Shown here in pieces: positions 1 through 7,636 of a DNA stretch of 7,714 bases. Positions within the stretch are counted from its first letter, which is position 1. Every line of letters begins with the position of its first letter. The notes below the pieces were generated by a model that ran no database searches, had not been told where the DNA came from, and saw nothing but the letters and a program-made list of their open reading frames with translations. The position numbers and the translations under genes are program-made. Source of the DNA: Bacteroidales bacterium (GTDB lineage Bacteria; Bacteroidota; Bacteroidia; Bacteroidales; WCHB1-69); NCBI GenBank assembly GCA_017964755.1, contig JAGCRI010000138.1:1-7714 (forward strand), read 5' to 3'.

Positions 1-355
1 AAATTGTGACACCGTCTGCGCCTTTGCTGCCGTCGCTGCCTTTGACGCCGGTGTTCTTCGCAGCCCCGCCGTTTCCGCCGTTTCCGCCGTTTCCGCCGTT
101 GTTGACACCGCCGCGGTTGCCTGAACTGCCGTTTCCGCCTTTCTCTTTGCCGTCATCGCTTATGCCGCCTATGCCGCCTGTGCCGCCCGCGCCGCCCGCG
201 CGTACGCCGCTGCCTACTGCGCTGCCGCCGCTGCCTGCCGCACCATCATTTGTCCATTCCGACATGCCGCCGCTTTCGCCGTTTCCGCCGTTATTGCAGC
301 TATTGTCGCTGGCTCCGTTGCTGCCGTTCGCTCCGTCACCGCCGTTTCCGGCTTT
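1..355 (-). repeat. Glycine-rich coding repeat tract (GNGG/GGN units)
   Basis: This is the part of the minus-strand surface protein gene encoding residues about 474-591. Glycine dominates, with Asn, Ser, Ala and Asp between. Near the downstream end, a 9-bp unit (plus strand gccgtttcc) occurs three times in perfect tandem at 68-94 and partly again at 95-100, encoding Gly-Asn-Gly repeats. Further dispersed copies of gccgtttcc occur around 129-137, 278-286 and 341-349. The units are multiples of three, so slippage would change length without breaking the frame. On the plus strand the same bases give an open proline-rich frame that I regard as an artefact of the repeat. Confidence 0.85.
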
Positions 356-1774
356 GATGTTGCAGTTTATAAGGCTGTTGCCTGTTGATTTGCCGCTTAT
401 GTAGAGCCCGTAAACAGTGGCCCCTTTGTCGCTCGCCGACCTTTCGCTTGTCGTTGCTGAGGCGACATTCAAATTGATGTCTTTAAGTGTCCAGTTGGTG
501 TCATTTATGGAGCGGAACCCTATTTTGTTTCCATAGTCGTTGTTGATGAATTCTACAGCGTCAACAGTGATGTTTGTCGGCTGAGAATCCTTGGTCCATG
601 TCACAGCGTCGTAGCCGCCTTCGATTGTCATGTTGCTTCTGAGTTCAAGTATCATGCTTTCATTGTAGTTGCCTGAGGCGACCTTTATGCTTGTGGTGTC
701 GCCGGCGCTCATTATTGCCCAGCCGAGTGTCTGGAATGGGGCGCTGCTGCTGCCGTCCCCCGTATCGTCGTTGCCGAGTTCCGACACGAAGATTGATGGG
801 ATTGGTGTGCTCACAACGTCAAAGTAGAAATGTATGCGGTAAACGTTTGAGGCATTACCGTTGTAAACTGTAACCGTTGCCGTGGTGTCGTTCATCGTGG
901 CTTGAGTGATTTTGGTGTATGCGTGTGTTGATGTTGTTACCGCTGAAACAACTCTGTCGGCCGGCTTTGTTGAGCTCACGGTAACGTAGTAGTCACTCGT
1001 GTTCGGGTCGAAGCCTGCGACGGAAACTCCTGCCACCTGAAGGTCGGAGAGTGTGGTTATGTAGATAAACTCAATGTCGTCCAAGTAAAGTGCGTCATTT
1101 TCGTCGCCTGAGCCCGCGACTTTGTTCGTGGTAGCTGTTATTAGAATGTATTTTGCCGTGTTTGCCGGATAAGAGTAGTTGAACGCGTATGTCTGTTTTG
1201 TCCATCCTTGCGTGCCTCGTGTAAATTCGCATAATGCCTTGCCCACAACGTGTGACGGAGCGTTGCCATCGTATGATTCGGGGTCAACGTAATCGTAGTC
1301 GTCATGGATAATCGCGTGAACGCGTGCGTATTGCGAAGAACTTTGGCATACAAATTTCGACCAGAACCTTATTGAGTCGGGATAGCCATGGAACGGTTGG
1401 TTGAATGCCGACTGTGAACGGTGCGTTATGGCGTGATTTGAGGGGTCTGACGGTGTGCTGCTCCCCATGTTCATTTGTCCGGTAGTTATCATCCCGTTTG
1501 CAATCACACCTAAAATGCTGTTACTGTAAATTTTCACACTCTTGCTTCCCGGAGATCCTGTGTGTACGTCTGACGATGAGCATACCTGCTGTTTCCCGAA
1601 TGATGAAAGCGAGCCGGAGGCTGTCATAAAAGAACTCCAGCCAACTGGCTCAACACTCGAGCCGGAGCCTTCCCAATTTTCAAAACCGCCGTTTGGCAGC
1701 TGATATGTCTGACTTTGTGCGTATTGGAATATTCCCAATAAAATTGTGAAACACAGAACGTATATTTTCTTCAT
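1..1774 (-). CDS. Secreted PCMD-like/cadherin-like/beta-helix protein with glycine-rich repeat tract (3' end outside window)
   Basis: An uninterrupted minus-strand frame of 591 codons starts at ATG 1774 and leaves the window without a stop. Residues 1-21 are a Sec signal peptide (MKKIYVL start, hydrophobic core, probable cleavage after AQS). Residues about 24-238 resemble the PCMD family of Bacteroidetes surface proteins: GGFENW at 29-34, GYPDSIRFW at 130-138 and YLDDIEF at 230-236. Residues about 241-319 look like a cadherin-like beta-sandwich (LSDLQVAG, FDPNTSDYYVTV, VYRIHF). From 328 (IFVSELGNDDTGDG, APFQTL, IKVASGNYNE) it matches the start of DUF1565-type right-handed beta-helix proteins. 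Residues about 474-591 are a Gly/Asn-rich GNGG-type tract. The protein is probably exported across the inner membrane and surface-exposed or secreted; ligand binding or adhesion is inference. Whether a sorting domain lies at the C-terminus cannot be seen. The first ATG follows a candidate promoter by 46 nt, supporting this start. The gene is divergent from the DUF748 gene. Confidence 0.88.
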   Translation of the reverse strand, partial: MKKIYVLCFTILLGIFQYAQSQTYQLPNGGFENWEGSGSSVEPVGWSSFMTASGSLSSFGKQQVCSSSDVHTGSPGSKSVKIYSNSILGVIANGMITTGQMNMGSSTPSDPSNHAITHRSQSAFNQPFHGYPDSIRFWSKFVCQSSSQYARVHAIIHDDYDYVDPESYDGNAPSHVVGKALCEFTRGTQGWTKQTYAFNYSYPANTAKYILITATTNKVAGSGDENDALYLDDIEFIYITTLSDLQVAGVSVAGFDPNTSDYYVTVSSTKPADRVVSAVTTSTHAYTKITQATMNDTTATVTVYNGNASNVYRIHFYFDVVSTPIPSIFVSELGNDDTGDGSSSAPFQTLGWAIMSAGDTTSIKVASGNYNESMILELRSNMTIEGGYDAVTWTKDSQPTNITVDAVEFINNDYGNKIGFRSINDTNWTLKDINLNVASATTSERSASDKGATVYGLYISGKSTGNSLINCNIKAGNGGDGANGSNGASDNSCNNGGNGESGGMSEWTNDGAAGSGGSAVGSGVRAGGAGGTGGIGGISDDGKEKGGNGSSGNRGGVNNGGNGGNGGNGGAAKNTGVKGSDGSKGADGVTI

Positions 1775-1820
1775 TTCCAAAATTTTTTCTGAACAATCCT
1801 TTTTTTCATTTTTAAAACTT

Positions 1821-1829
1821 GCAAAAATA
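1821..1829 (-). promoter_or_regulatory. Candidate Bacteroidetes -7 promoter box for the minus-strand surface protein gene
   Basis: Read on the minus strand, the bases are TATTTTTGC, a full match to the Bacteroidetes -7 consensus TAnnTTTG followed by C. The box lies 46 nt upstream of the ATG at 1774, leaving a plausible short 5' leader. I see no good TTTG (-33) element 19-21 nt further upstream. In this very AT-rich stretch such a match could arise by chance. Confidence 0.45.
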
Positions 1830-1977
1830 ATCTTTTATATTATAGTCTTGCCATTTGTTTTTCTTAATTTATTTATTTATTTGATTATCAATAAAATAAA
1901 ATTGTTAATAAAAGTTAATAAAAGGTCTGGTATTTGCTGAAAATTACAATTTCTGCACAACATAATGATTTTTTAGG

Positions 1978-1986
1978 TAACTTTGC
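1978..1986 (+). promoter_or_regulatory. Candidate Bacteroidetes -7 promoter box for the DUF748-recN gene cluster
   Basis: TAACTTTGC matches the Bacteroidetes -7 consensus TAnnTTTGC exactly and ends 26 nt before the ATG at 2013. A possible weak -33 element (TCTG at 1952-1955, one mismatch to TTTG, 22 nt away) is present but unconvincing. If used, transcription would begin about 20 nt before the ATG. That would rule out the in-frame TTG at 1983, which lies inside the box, as a start codon. No equally good box was seen in the gaps between the downstream genes, so this may drive the whole cluster. Confidence 0.6.
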
Positions 1987-2012
1987 ATTTTATATATATT
2001 AAAAGAAACATT

Positions 2013-4133
2013 ATGAAGATTCCAGCTTGGTTATTGAAAAAAGGAGTTAAGATACCGTTGATTATAATATTGAGTATCTTGTTGTTGCTGATTCTTATAA
2101 ACATTATTGCACCCCCAGTGGCGCACTCATATATTGAGAAACACAGCAAGGAACTCTGCCATCGTACGGTTACTTTGGACAAACTCCGCATGAATATCTT
2201 TATTGGGAAACTTAAAATTGAAGGGTTGAAGGCTCTGGAGGAGAATGATAAAGATGTGATGCTCTCTTTTGATGCTTTGGATGTGCGTATAAATCTGTTT
2301 AAACTTCTTGCTAAAGAAGTGAGACTTAATAAGATAGCATTGGACAATCCGCGTGTTTCCGTTTGGCAGATGGACAGTGTTTTCAATTTCACTGACATTA
2401 TTGAATTTTATTCTGATGACGAGGATGACGAGGATACCACGTCAAGCGGCTGGGTCGTTGATTTGCGTAAAATCTCAATTTCCAAAGGTTCGGTCGTTTA
2501 TCAAGACCTTGTGCGCAAAAGTATTTTCGATCTGCGCGATTTCTCGGTCAATATCCCACGCCTCTATTTCGGCGGTAAAAGCAGTGATATCGGTGTCGCG
2601 TTCAAACTTGCAAATGGCGGCGACATTGCTTTTCAGATGCTTTACGGAATGGATGATAATTCATATAAGCTGAATATTGATATTAACAGATTGGCAATCA
2701 GTGCTTTCCAGCCTTATCTGAAAAGTATGATGAACGTGGGCGATGTTACGGGTGAATTGTCAACGCAGATGACTATCAACGGAAATCTGAACCATATTCT
2801 CGAAATTGTGGCTAATGGCAACCTCTCTCTTGCTGACTTGAATATCAATACATCTGAAAATGAGAAACTTTTGAAACTTGGTAATCTTTCAGTTAATGTT
2901 GATAAGATTGATATAAAGGAAAATCAACTCTATTTTGATGAAATTGCTTTTGATAGGGCTGAAATTAATTGTTCACTATATGAAGATGGAAATACTTTTT
3001 CAAGGCTGTTCAGTAACAATAGTGAGGGAAATAGTGAGGAAAAAGCAGAAACAGAGAATATTAGTGCTGATGAATCTGTGGAAGCAACTTCGGAAAATGA
3101 GTCCCAAAGCAATCCTATGGATTTGAAAATAAATACGTTGAGAATAGACAATAGCTCTTTTATTGTTTATGACAACACTTTAGAGCAGAAATTTGAATTT
3201 CCTGTAACATCAATTTCAATGAATGCCACAGGCGTAACGCTTAATGATGTATTCAAAGCGAAACTGAAAGCGGTGGTCGGCAGCGGCGGCGAGCTCCTCG
3301 CAAACTGGGAGGGTACACTCAACGGTTATGAGAATCACAAAATCTTCCTTAAGTTGCAGAATTTCAAAATGGCCGACATCTCCCCGTACTGCCTGCATTA
3401 TACCGCCTATCCTGTGGCTTCCGGTATCTTGACATTCGCAAGCCGCACCTTGATAAAGAACAGCAACCTTGACAGCAAAAATACCATAGACATTTTCAAC
3501 TGCAAGGTGGAAAATAAAAACAAAGAGATTAAGCCCGAATATAAGATACCGTTGAAAGCAGCTCTCTATATTCTCACTGACAGAAAGGGCAAAATCGCGA
3601 TGTCGCTGCCTGTGAAAGGCAATGTGTCTGACCCTGACTTCTCATTGAGAAAGATTATTTGGAAGACAATAGGGAATTTCCTTCTGAAAGTAGTTACAGC
3701 CCCAACCGATTTTCTTGCAAGCATGTTTAACGGCAAAGATGATGTTTTCAATGATATTCAGATGAACCTGACCGACAGAAGCATTTCATCTGAAAATTAC
3801 GATAAGCTGAATGCGATGAGTGAGATTCTGAAAGAAAAGTCTGAGATGAAATTGTCGATAAAACAGTCTATTGATTTGAATGAGAATGAAAAATTGTTTG
3901 CGACAATACTTGCCACATCTGACACGGCTGCAATTAATGAAGCTATTCTCAAATCAGTAGAAAGAAGGAACCAGATGCTGCTGCAATATTTTGAGGTTCA
4001 GGGTATTCCTGCAGCAAATGTCGAAATTCTGCCGACAGGCGAGATGTCATCTGGAAAGGGTAAGGCCAATTTCTCGTTCTCGGTCTCAGTACCTATGGAT
4101 GAGCCTCTTGATGAATTGGAAGCTATTGAATAA
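2013..4133 (+). CDS. DUF748/AsmA-like family inner-membrane-anchored periplasmic protein
   Basis: The protein has 706 residues. An N-terminal membrane anchor (about 14-33, Ile/Leu-rich after basic KKGVK) is followed by a long region of alternating beta-type sequence, typical of the AsmA/YhdP/TamB-related repeating beta-groove superfamily. Family-like blocks include LKINTLRIDNSSFIVYDN (about 371-388) and the DUF748 core at about 516-563, with AALYILTDRKGKIAMSLPV, DPDFSL and IIWKTIGNFLLK. The C-terminal part (from about 575) resembles the degenerate OmpA-like tail seen after DUF748. Two acidic low-complexity segments stand out: residues 135-141 (DDEDDED) and a Ser/Glu/Asn-rich linker at about 334-368. 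Related proteins are implicated in lipid transport between membranes or outer-membrane homeostasis; that role here is inference. I chose ATG 2013 because it directly precedes the hydrophobic anchor and the upstream TTG (1983) overlaps the promoter box. recN follows after 29 nt. Confidence 0.88.
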   Translation: MKIPAWLLKKGVKIPLIIILSILLLLILINIIAPPVAHSYIEKHSKELCHRTVTLDKLRMNIFIGKLKIEGLKALEENDKDVMLSFDALDVRINLFKLLAKEVRLNKIALDNPRVSVWQMDSVFNFTDIIEFYSDDEDDEDTTSSGWVVDLRKISISKGSVVYQDLVRKSIFDLRDFSVNIPRLYFGGKSSDIGVAFKLANGGDIAFQMLYGMDDNSYKLNIDINRLAISAFQPYLKSMMNVGDVTGELSTQMTINGNLNHILEIVANGNLSLADLNINTSENEKLLKLGNLSVNVDKIDIKENQLYFDEIAFDRAEINCSLYEDGNTFSRLFSNNSEGNSEEKAETENISADESVEATSENESQSNPMDLKINTLRIDNSSFIVYDNTLEQKFEFPVTSISMNATGVTLNDVFKAKLKAVVGSGGELLANWEGTLNGYENHKIFLKLQNFKMADISPYCLHYTAYPVASGILTFASRTLIKNSNLDSKNTIDIFNCKVENKNKEIKPEYKIPLKAALYILTDRKGKIAMSLPVKGNVSDPDFSLRKIIWKTIGNFLLKVVTAPTDFLASMFNGKDDVFNDIQMNLTDRSISSENYDKLNAMSEILKEKSEMKLSIKQSIDLNENEKLFATILATSDTAAINEAILKSVERRNQMLLQYFEVQGIPAANVEILPTGEMSSGKGKANFSFSVSVPMDEPLDELEAIE

Positions 4134-4162
4134 TTGTTGAATACAGTTTTTGATACTAAAAT

Positions 4163-5821
4163 ATGCTACTTGAACTTCAAATAAGCAACTACGCGCTGAT
4201 ACGTTCGCTGCACGTCTCTTTTGATACGGGTTTTACAGTCATAACAGGTGAGACTGGCGCCGGCAAGTCGATACTGCTTGGGGCGTTGTCGCTCATTTTG
4301 GGCAATCGCGCAGATACTTCCGTGCTCTTCGACAAATCAAAAAAGTGTATTGTGGAGGCTGTGTTCGATATAAAGGGACTTGGCCTTGAAGATTTCTTCG
4401 AACAGTGTGATATTGATTATAACGACAATACTATCGTGAGGCGCGAGATTACCGAACGGGGAAAGTCGAGGGCGTTTGTCAACGACACGCCCGTTGTGCT
4501 TACGGTATTGAAAGAACTTGCTTCAAAACTCGTTGACATTCACTCACAACACAACAACCTGCTGCTTGGCGACTCTTCTTTCCGGATGAAAGTCCTTGAC
4601 GCATACGCTAAAAACAGCAAACTCTTATCGGAATACAAACAAGCTTATAGCGAGTCTATTGCAGCAGAACTTGAGTATCATAATCTCGCGTTGCAGCAGC
4701 AGCGCGGACTTGAGGAGCGCGGGTTCCTTGAATACACGCTCGCCGAACTTGAGGCGGCACGCATTTCAGTGGGTGAGCAAGATGAGCTGGAGTCAAAAAT
4801 AGCTTTCCTTTCAAATGCGCAAACTATTAAACAAAAATTGTATGATGGCGCGCAGGCGTTTTCCGATGATGAAGGCGGTGTGGTCGGTCGCGTGAGAGAG
4901 GTGATGAACGGCTGCATTGACGTCGCCGGCTTTGACCCGCGCCTGCGTGAGTTTGCCGACCGCCTTGACTCAGTTGTGATTGAATTGAAAGACCTCGCAT
5001 TTGAGTTTTCTAAAATGGAGGATTCTGTTGAAGTTAGTCCGGATGAACTTGTACGACTGCAGGAGAGGCTGGATGTGATAAATTCGCTTGAGCAGAAATA
5101 CAGGGTGGATGATGAACGGCAGCTTTTGGAGAAGTTGGAGACGACTCGCGCAAAACTGGATGCATATACTGATAACAGTGAGAGGATGGAGAAATTACGC
5201 GTTGAGTGCGCACGGTTGAGAGATTCGGCTGAGCGCATGGGGAAACAGCTCTCAGAGAGCCGCAGCAAGGTGGCGGCAAAGTTATCGGAAGAACTTGTGG
5301 ACAAACTCCAGCTTTTGGGAATGCCTGATGCGAAGATGGAGGTGAAGGTCGAGCCGGATATTGGAAACTTGAAGCCGGACGGAATTGACGAGGTGGCTTT
5401 CCTTTTTTCGGCAAATAAGGGCACTGCCCTTACAGAAATTGAAAAGGCGGCTTCCGGTGGTGAGATTTCACGCGTGATGCTTGCAATAAAGTCTGTCATC
5501 ACTACAAATTCATACCTTCCTACTGTCATTTTTGATGAGATAGATACAGGTATCTCAGGCGAAGTGGCGGCCAAGACAGCTAAAGTAATGGAAGAACTTG
5601 CTTCGCAGAGGCAGTTGCTCGTTATCACTCATTTGCCTCAGATAGCTGCAAAGGCGAAACTTCATTATTTTGTATATAAAACTGTGGAGAACGGTATGAC
5701 TTACACTCAAATACGGTTGTTGGATGATACGGAGCGCGAGACTGAAATAGCTAAGATGATAAGCGGCAGCGCGGTGTCGGCTTCGGCACGGCGTACCGCA
5801 GCAGAATTAATGAACTTATAA
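4163..5821 (+). CDS. recN: DNA repair protein RecN (SMC-like ATPase)
   Basis: The 552-residue product matches the usual RecN length (about 550). The N-terminal head has MLLELQISNYALI and Walker A GETGAGKS at 29-36, followed by the family motif DIHSQH (H127-H130). The middle, about 150-370, is Glu/Leu/Arg-rich coiled coil. The C-terminal head has the ABC signature SGGE (431-434), Walker B VIFDE (455-459, catalytic Glu459), a D-loop region GISGEVAAK and the switch histidine H490 in ITHLPQIAA. It ends with the conserved type MISG...A...AAELM. RecN is a cytoplasmic SMC-family protein acting in recombinational repair of DNA double-strand breaks. All key ATPase residues are present, so it should be active. 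No LexA-type operator was recognised in the 29-nt gap before it, and it probably shares a transcript with the DUF748 gene upstream. Confidence 0.97.
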   Translation: MLLELQISNYALIRSLHVSFDTGFTVITGETGAGKSILLGALSLILGNRADTSVLFDKSKKCIVEAVFDIKGLGLEDFFEQCDIDYNDNTIVRREITERGKSRAFVNDTPVVLTVLKELASKLVDIHSQHNNLLLGDSSFRMKVLDAYAKNSKLLSEYKQAYSESIAAELEYHNLALQQQRGLEERGFLEYTLAELEAARISVGEQDELESKIAFLSNAQTIKQKLYDGAQAFSDDEGGVVGRVREVMNGCIDVAGFDPRLREFADRLDSVVIELKDLAFEFSKMEDSVEVSPDELVRLQERLDVINSLEQKYRVDDERQLLEKLETTRAKLDAYTDNSERMEKLRVECARLRDSAERMGKQLSESRSKVAAKLSEELVDKLQLLGMPDAKMEVKVEPDIGNLKPDGIDEVAFLFSANKGTALTEIEKAASGGEISRVMLAIKSVITTNSYLPTVIFDEIDTGISGEVAAKTAKVMEELASQRQLLVITHLPQIAAKAKLHYFVYKTVENGMTYTQIRLLDDTERETEIAKMISGSAVSASARRTAAELMNL

Positions 5822-5867
5822 TATGTTTATCTGTTTTAACGTTGTGAAAAATAGTTGATAATAAAAT

Positions 5868-6524
5868 ATGGTTATGAAGAAGTTTTTTGTATTGTCAATT
5901 CTTATAGCGGCTTTTATACTTCCACAGAGAGTTTCGGCGCAGCGTGCTTATAAGAAGAAAGATGAGAGCCATTTTGTATTTGCCACTTCCGCCGGACTGC
6001 TTGGCGGCGTGGGCAATTTGGTGTTTGCTAAGGATGAGGGAAAGCGCAGCCTGCCTAATAACAAGAATTTTGTGGTAAGTGTGCAGCAGCTTCTTGCATA
6101 TCAGTTTAATCCATACGTCACCACAGGTGTCGGTGCCGGTGTCGATGTCTGGAAACGTACGGCTTTTATCCCTATCTTTGCCAATATCAGTGTAAATATG
6201 CTTGATAAGGATTTCGCCCCATATTGGTATGCGAATGTCGGTTATGCTTTCAAATGGTATGTCACCTCGCAGCCGGAGAAAATTACCAAAGTGATACACG
6301 GGGCTACTCCAGGCCTGCAGGCTGAATCAGGCATAGGTCTGAGAATAAAGATGAAAGACAATTTTTCCATTTTGCTGCTTGCCCATTACAAGCTTCAGCA
6401 AAGCCGTATTTTGTACAGTGTTGACGTTCCGGGCGAAACGCATTATGCTTCACTGAATACTAACCGCTCACAAAATATGCTCTATCATTTTGTGGGCTTG
6501 AAAATAGGTTTTATATATTTCTAA
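5868..6524 (+). CDS. Outer-membrane beta-barrel protein, function unknown
   Basis: The protein has 218 residues, with a signal peptide at about 1-24 (basic KK, hydrophobic FFVLSILIAAFIL, likely cleavage after VSA). The mature part has alternating hydrophobic/polar strands rich in Gly, Tyr, Phe and Trp, such as YVTTGVGAGVDVW, IFANISVNML, YWYANVGYAFKWY and FSILLLAHYKL. It ends in aromatic phenylalanine (VGLKIGFIYF), the usual end of an outer-membrane barrel recognised by BAM. The size suits a small barrel of roughly eight to ten strands. I do not recognise a specific family or substrate. The start is ambiguous: ATG 5868 gives MVMKK, ATG 5874 gives MKK, and no ribosome binding site decides between them. 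The gene lies 46 nt after recN and 26 nt before the flippase-like gene, in the same direction. Confidence 0.8.
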   Translation: MVMKKFFVLSILIAAFILPQRVSAQRAYKKKDESHFVFATSAGLLGGVGNLVFAKDEGKRSLPNNKNFVVSVQQLLAYQFNPYVTTGVGAGVDVWKRTAFIPIFANISVNMLDKDFAPYWYANVGYAFKWYVTSQPEKITKVIHGATPGLQAESGIGLRIKMKDNFSILLLAHYKLQQSRILYSVDVPGETHYASLNTNRSQNMLYHFVGLKIGFIYF

Positions 6525-6550
6525 TATACTAATAACTAATTAGATAACTA

Positions 6551-7636
6551 ATGGAAAAGGAAAGAATGACAGTTTCGGGAGTTATAAAGAAGATAATCAA
6601 GTTTATACTGTTTTTTGGAATTGGAATCCTGTTTATATATTTGTCAATAAAGGATTTAAGCCATGACGACTGGGTGGGGTTGAAGGATAGTGCGTGGCAG
6701 GCGGCGCGGGGATATTCGTGGCTTTGGCTTCTTGCTTCTTTTGTTGCCGGCGTGTTGTCGCATTATATCAGGGCATTGCGTACACGGCAGCTGCTCCAGC
6801 CGCTTGGCTATAACGTGCGTCGCAGTATGTCATTCGTGTCGGTGATGGTCTGCTATATCAGCAACCTTGCCTTCCCACGCCTCGGCGAAGTGCTCCGCTG
6901 CACCTGCCTTCAGCAGTTTGAGCGGGTGCCATTCCAGAAAACTCTCGGCACCGTGGTGACGGAAAGGGCTATCGACTTCATGATTCTCGTTCTGACTGTC
7001 TTTATTGCCATAGTCATCAATACAGGTATTCTTTCTACAATGAAAGTTGATGCTGCAACAGGCCTGACTTTGGGAGAAAAACTTAATGGTGTTTTCACAG
7101 GTATGCTATATAATTATAAATTGTATGTCATGCTGTTCGTTATAATACTATTTTTTGTAATAGCACGTGCCACACGTCACAAATGGGGAAAGATTCCTTT
7201 TTTCGTCAAATTAAAGAATTTTTTTGTCGGGTTGTGGCAGGGGCTTGTCTCTATCAAGGATCTGAACAGCCCTATGCTGTTTGTTTTTTACACAGCAACT
7301 ATATGGGTGCTCTACTTCCTTGAATGTTATTTCTGCTGTCAGGCATTTGATTTTCTATCAGGTATAAGTATTGTTATGATATATACAATCTTTGCCATGG
7401 GGAATATCGGCTTCCTGATAGGCCCCGGCGGAATTGGCGCTTACTGGTGGATTGTTGCGGGCACGCTCGTGTTTTACGGTTTTGAATATAATGCAGGCCT
7501 TGCGGTCGGTATGGTGGCTTGGGGAGTGCAGACATTTATGGTCTTGCTTGTAGGTACTGTGGCGCTTGTCGCGGCTTCAATGATGAAGGCCAAATCAAAA
7601 AATGAAGTTAAAGATGAACCTGCTGCAGAAAATTGA
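6551..7636 (+). CDS. Lysylphosphatidylglycerol synthase TM/UPF0104 (flippase-like) family membrane protein
   Basis: This is a 361-residue polytopic inner-membrane protein. Predicted helices lie at about 16-33 and 57-73, with several more to about residue 350, followed by a charged Lys/Glu tail. Family hallmarks are visible: RALR at 74-77, NLAFPRLGEVLR at 105-116, ERAIDF at 138-143 and GPGGIGAYWW at 291-300. These match the transmembrane domain shared with MprF, but there is no soluble aminoacyl-transferase domain, so lysyl-phosphatidylglycerol synthesis is not expected. Stand-alone members are proposed lipid or lipid-linked glycan flippases or membrane glycolipid factors; the substrate is unknown. 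The ATG at 6551 is preceded by AT-rich DNA without a strong Shine-Dalgarno; Met6 is an alternative. The end of the gene overlaps the next one by 23 nt, suggesting coupled expression. Confidence 0.88.
   Translation: MEKERMTVSGVIKKIIKFILFFGIGILFIYLSIKDLSHDDWVGLKDSAWQAARGYSWLWLLASFVAGVLSHYIRALRTRQLLQPLGYNVRRSMSFVSVMVCYISNLAFPRLGEVLRCTCLQQFERVPFQKTLGTVVTERAIDFMILVLTVFIAIVINTGILSTMKVDAATGLTLGEKLNGVFTGMLYNYKLYVMLFVIILFFVIARATRHKWGKIPFFVKLKNFFVGLWQGLVSIKDLNSPMLFVFYTATIWVLYFLECYFCCQAFDFLSGISIVMIYTIFAMGNIGFLIGPGGIGAYWWIVAGTLVFYGFEYNAGLAVGMVAWGVQTFMVLLVGTVALVAASMMKAKSKNEVKDEPAAEN

Larger units (their letters stand above)
1775..2012. other. AT-rich divergent intergenic region
   Basis: These 238 bases separate the minus-strand surface protein gene from the plus-strand DUF748 gene. 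They are strongly AT-rich, markedly more so than the flanking genes, and contain candidate -7 boxes for both directions. A short plus-strand open frame starting inside the surface gene (1746-1940) encodes only a low-complexity Phe/Ile/Lys string and is not supported as a gene. No tRNA, riboswitch or clear terminator hairpin was recognised. Confidence 0.7.

Noticed and set aside
1..355. Possible CRISPR-like or non-coding tandem array
   Set aside because: The repeats are short, degenerate and in codon register, with no spacer structure; they are coding glycine repeats.
6..404. Plus-strand proline-rich 132-residue open frame
   Set aside because: It is the exact antisense of the glycine-rich tract; a minus-strand frame open for 591 codons with a signal peptide and recognisable domains explains the region better.
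1746..1940. Plus-strand 64-residue frame across the surface gene start and intergenic region
   Set aside because: Low-complexity Phe/Ile/Lys sequence from AT-rich DNA, overlapping the signal peptide codons of the real minus-strand gene.
1983..2012. TTG start at 1983 extending the DUF748 protein by ten residues
   Set aside because: The TTG lies inside the candidate -7 box, and the ATG at 2013 gives a normal N-terminus right before the membrane anchor.
4678..5628. Minus-strand 316-residue frame inside recN
   Set aside because: Ser-rich antisense shadow with no recognisable domain; recN on the plus strand carries all ATPase motifs throughout.
6551..7636. Full MprF (lysylphosphatidylglycerol synthase)
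   Set aside because: Only the transmembrane flippase-like part is present; the cytosolic transferase domain is missing and the next gene is a different enzyme.
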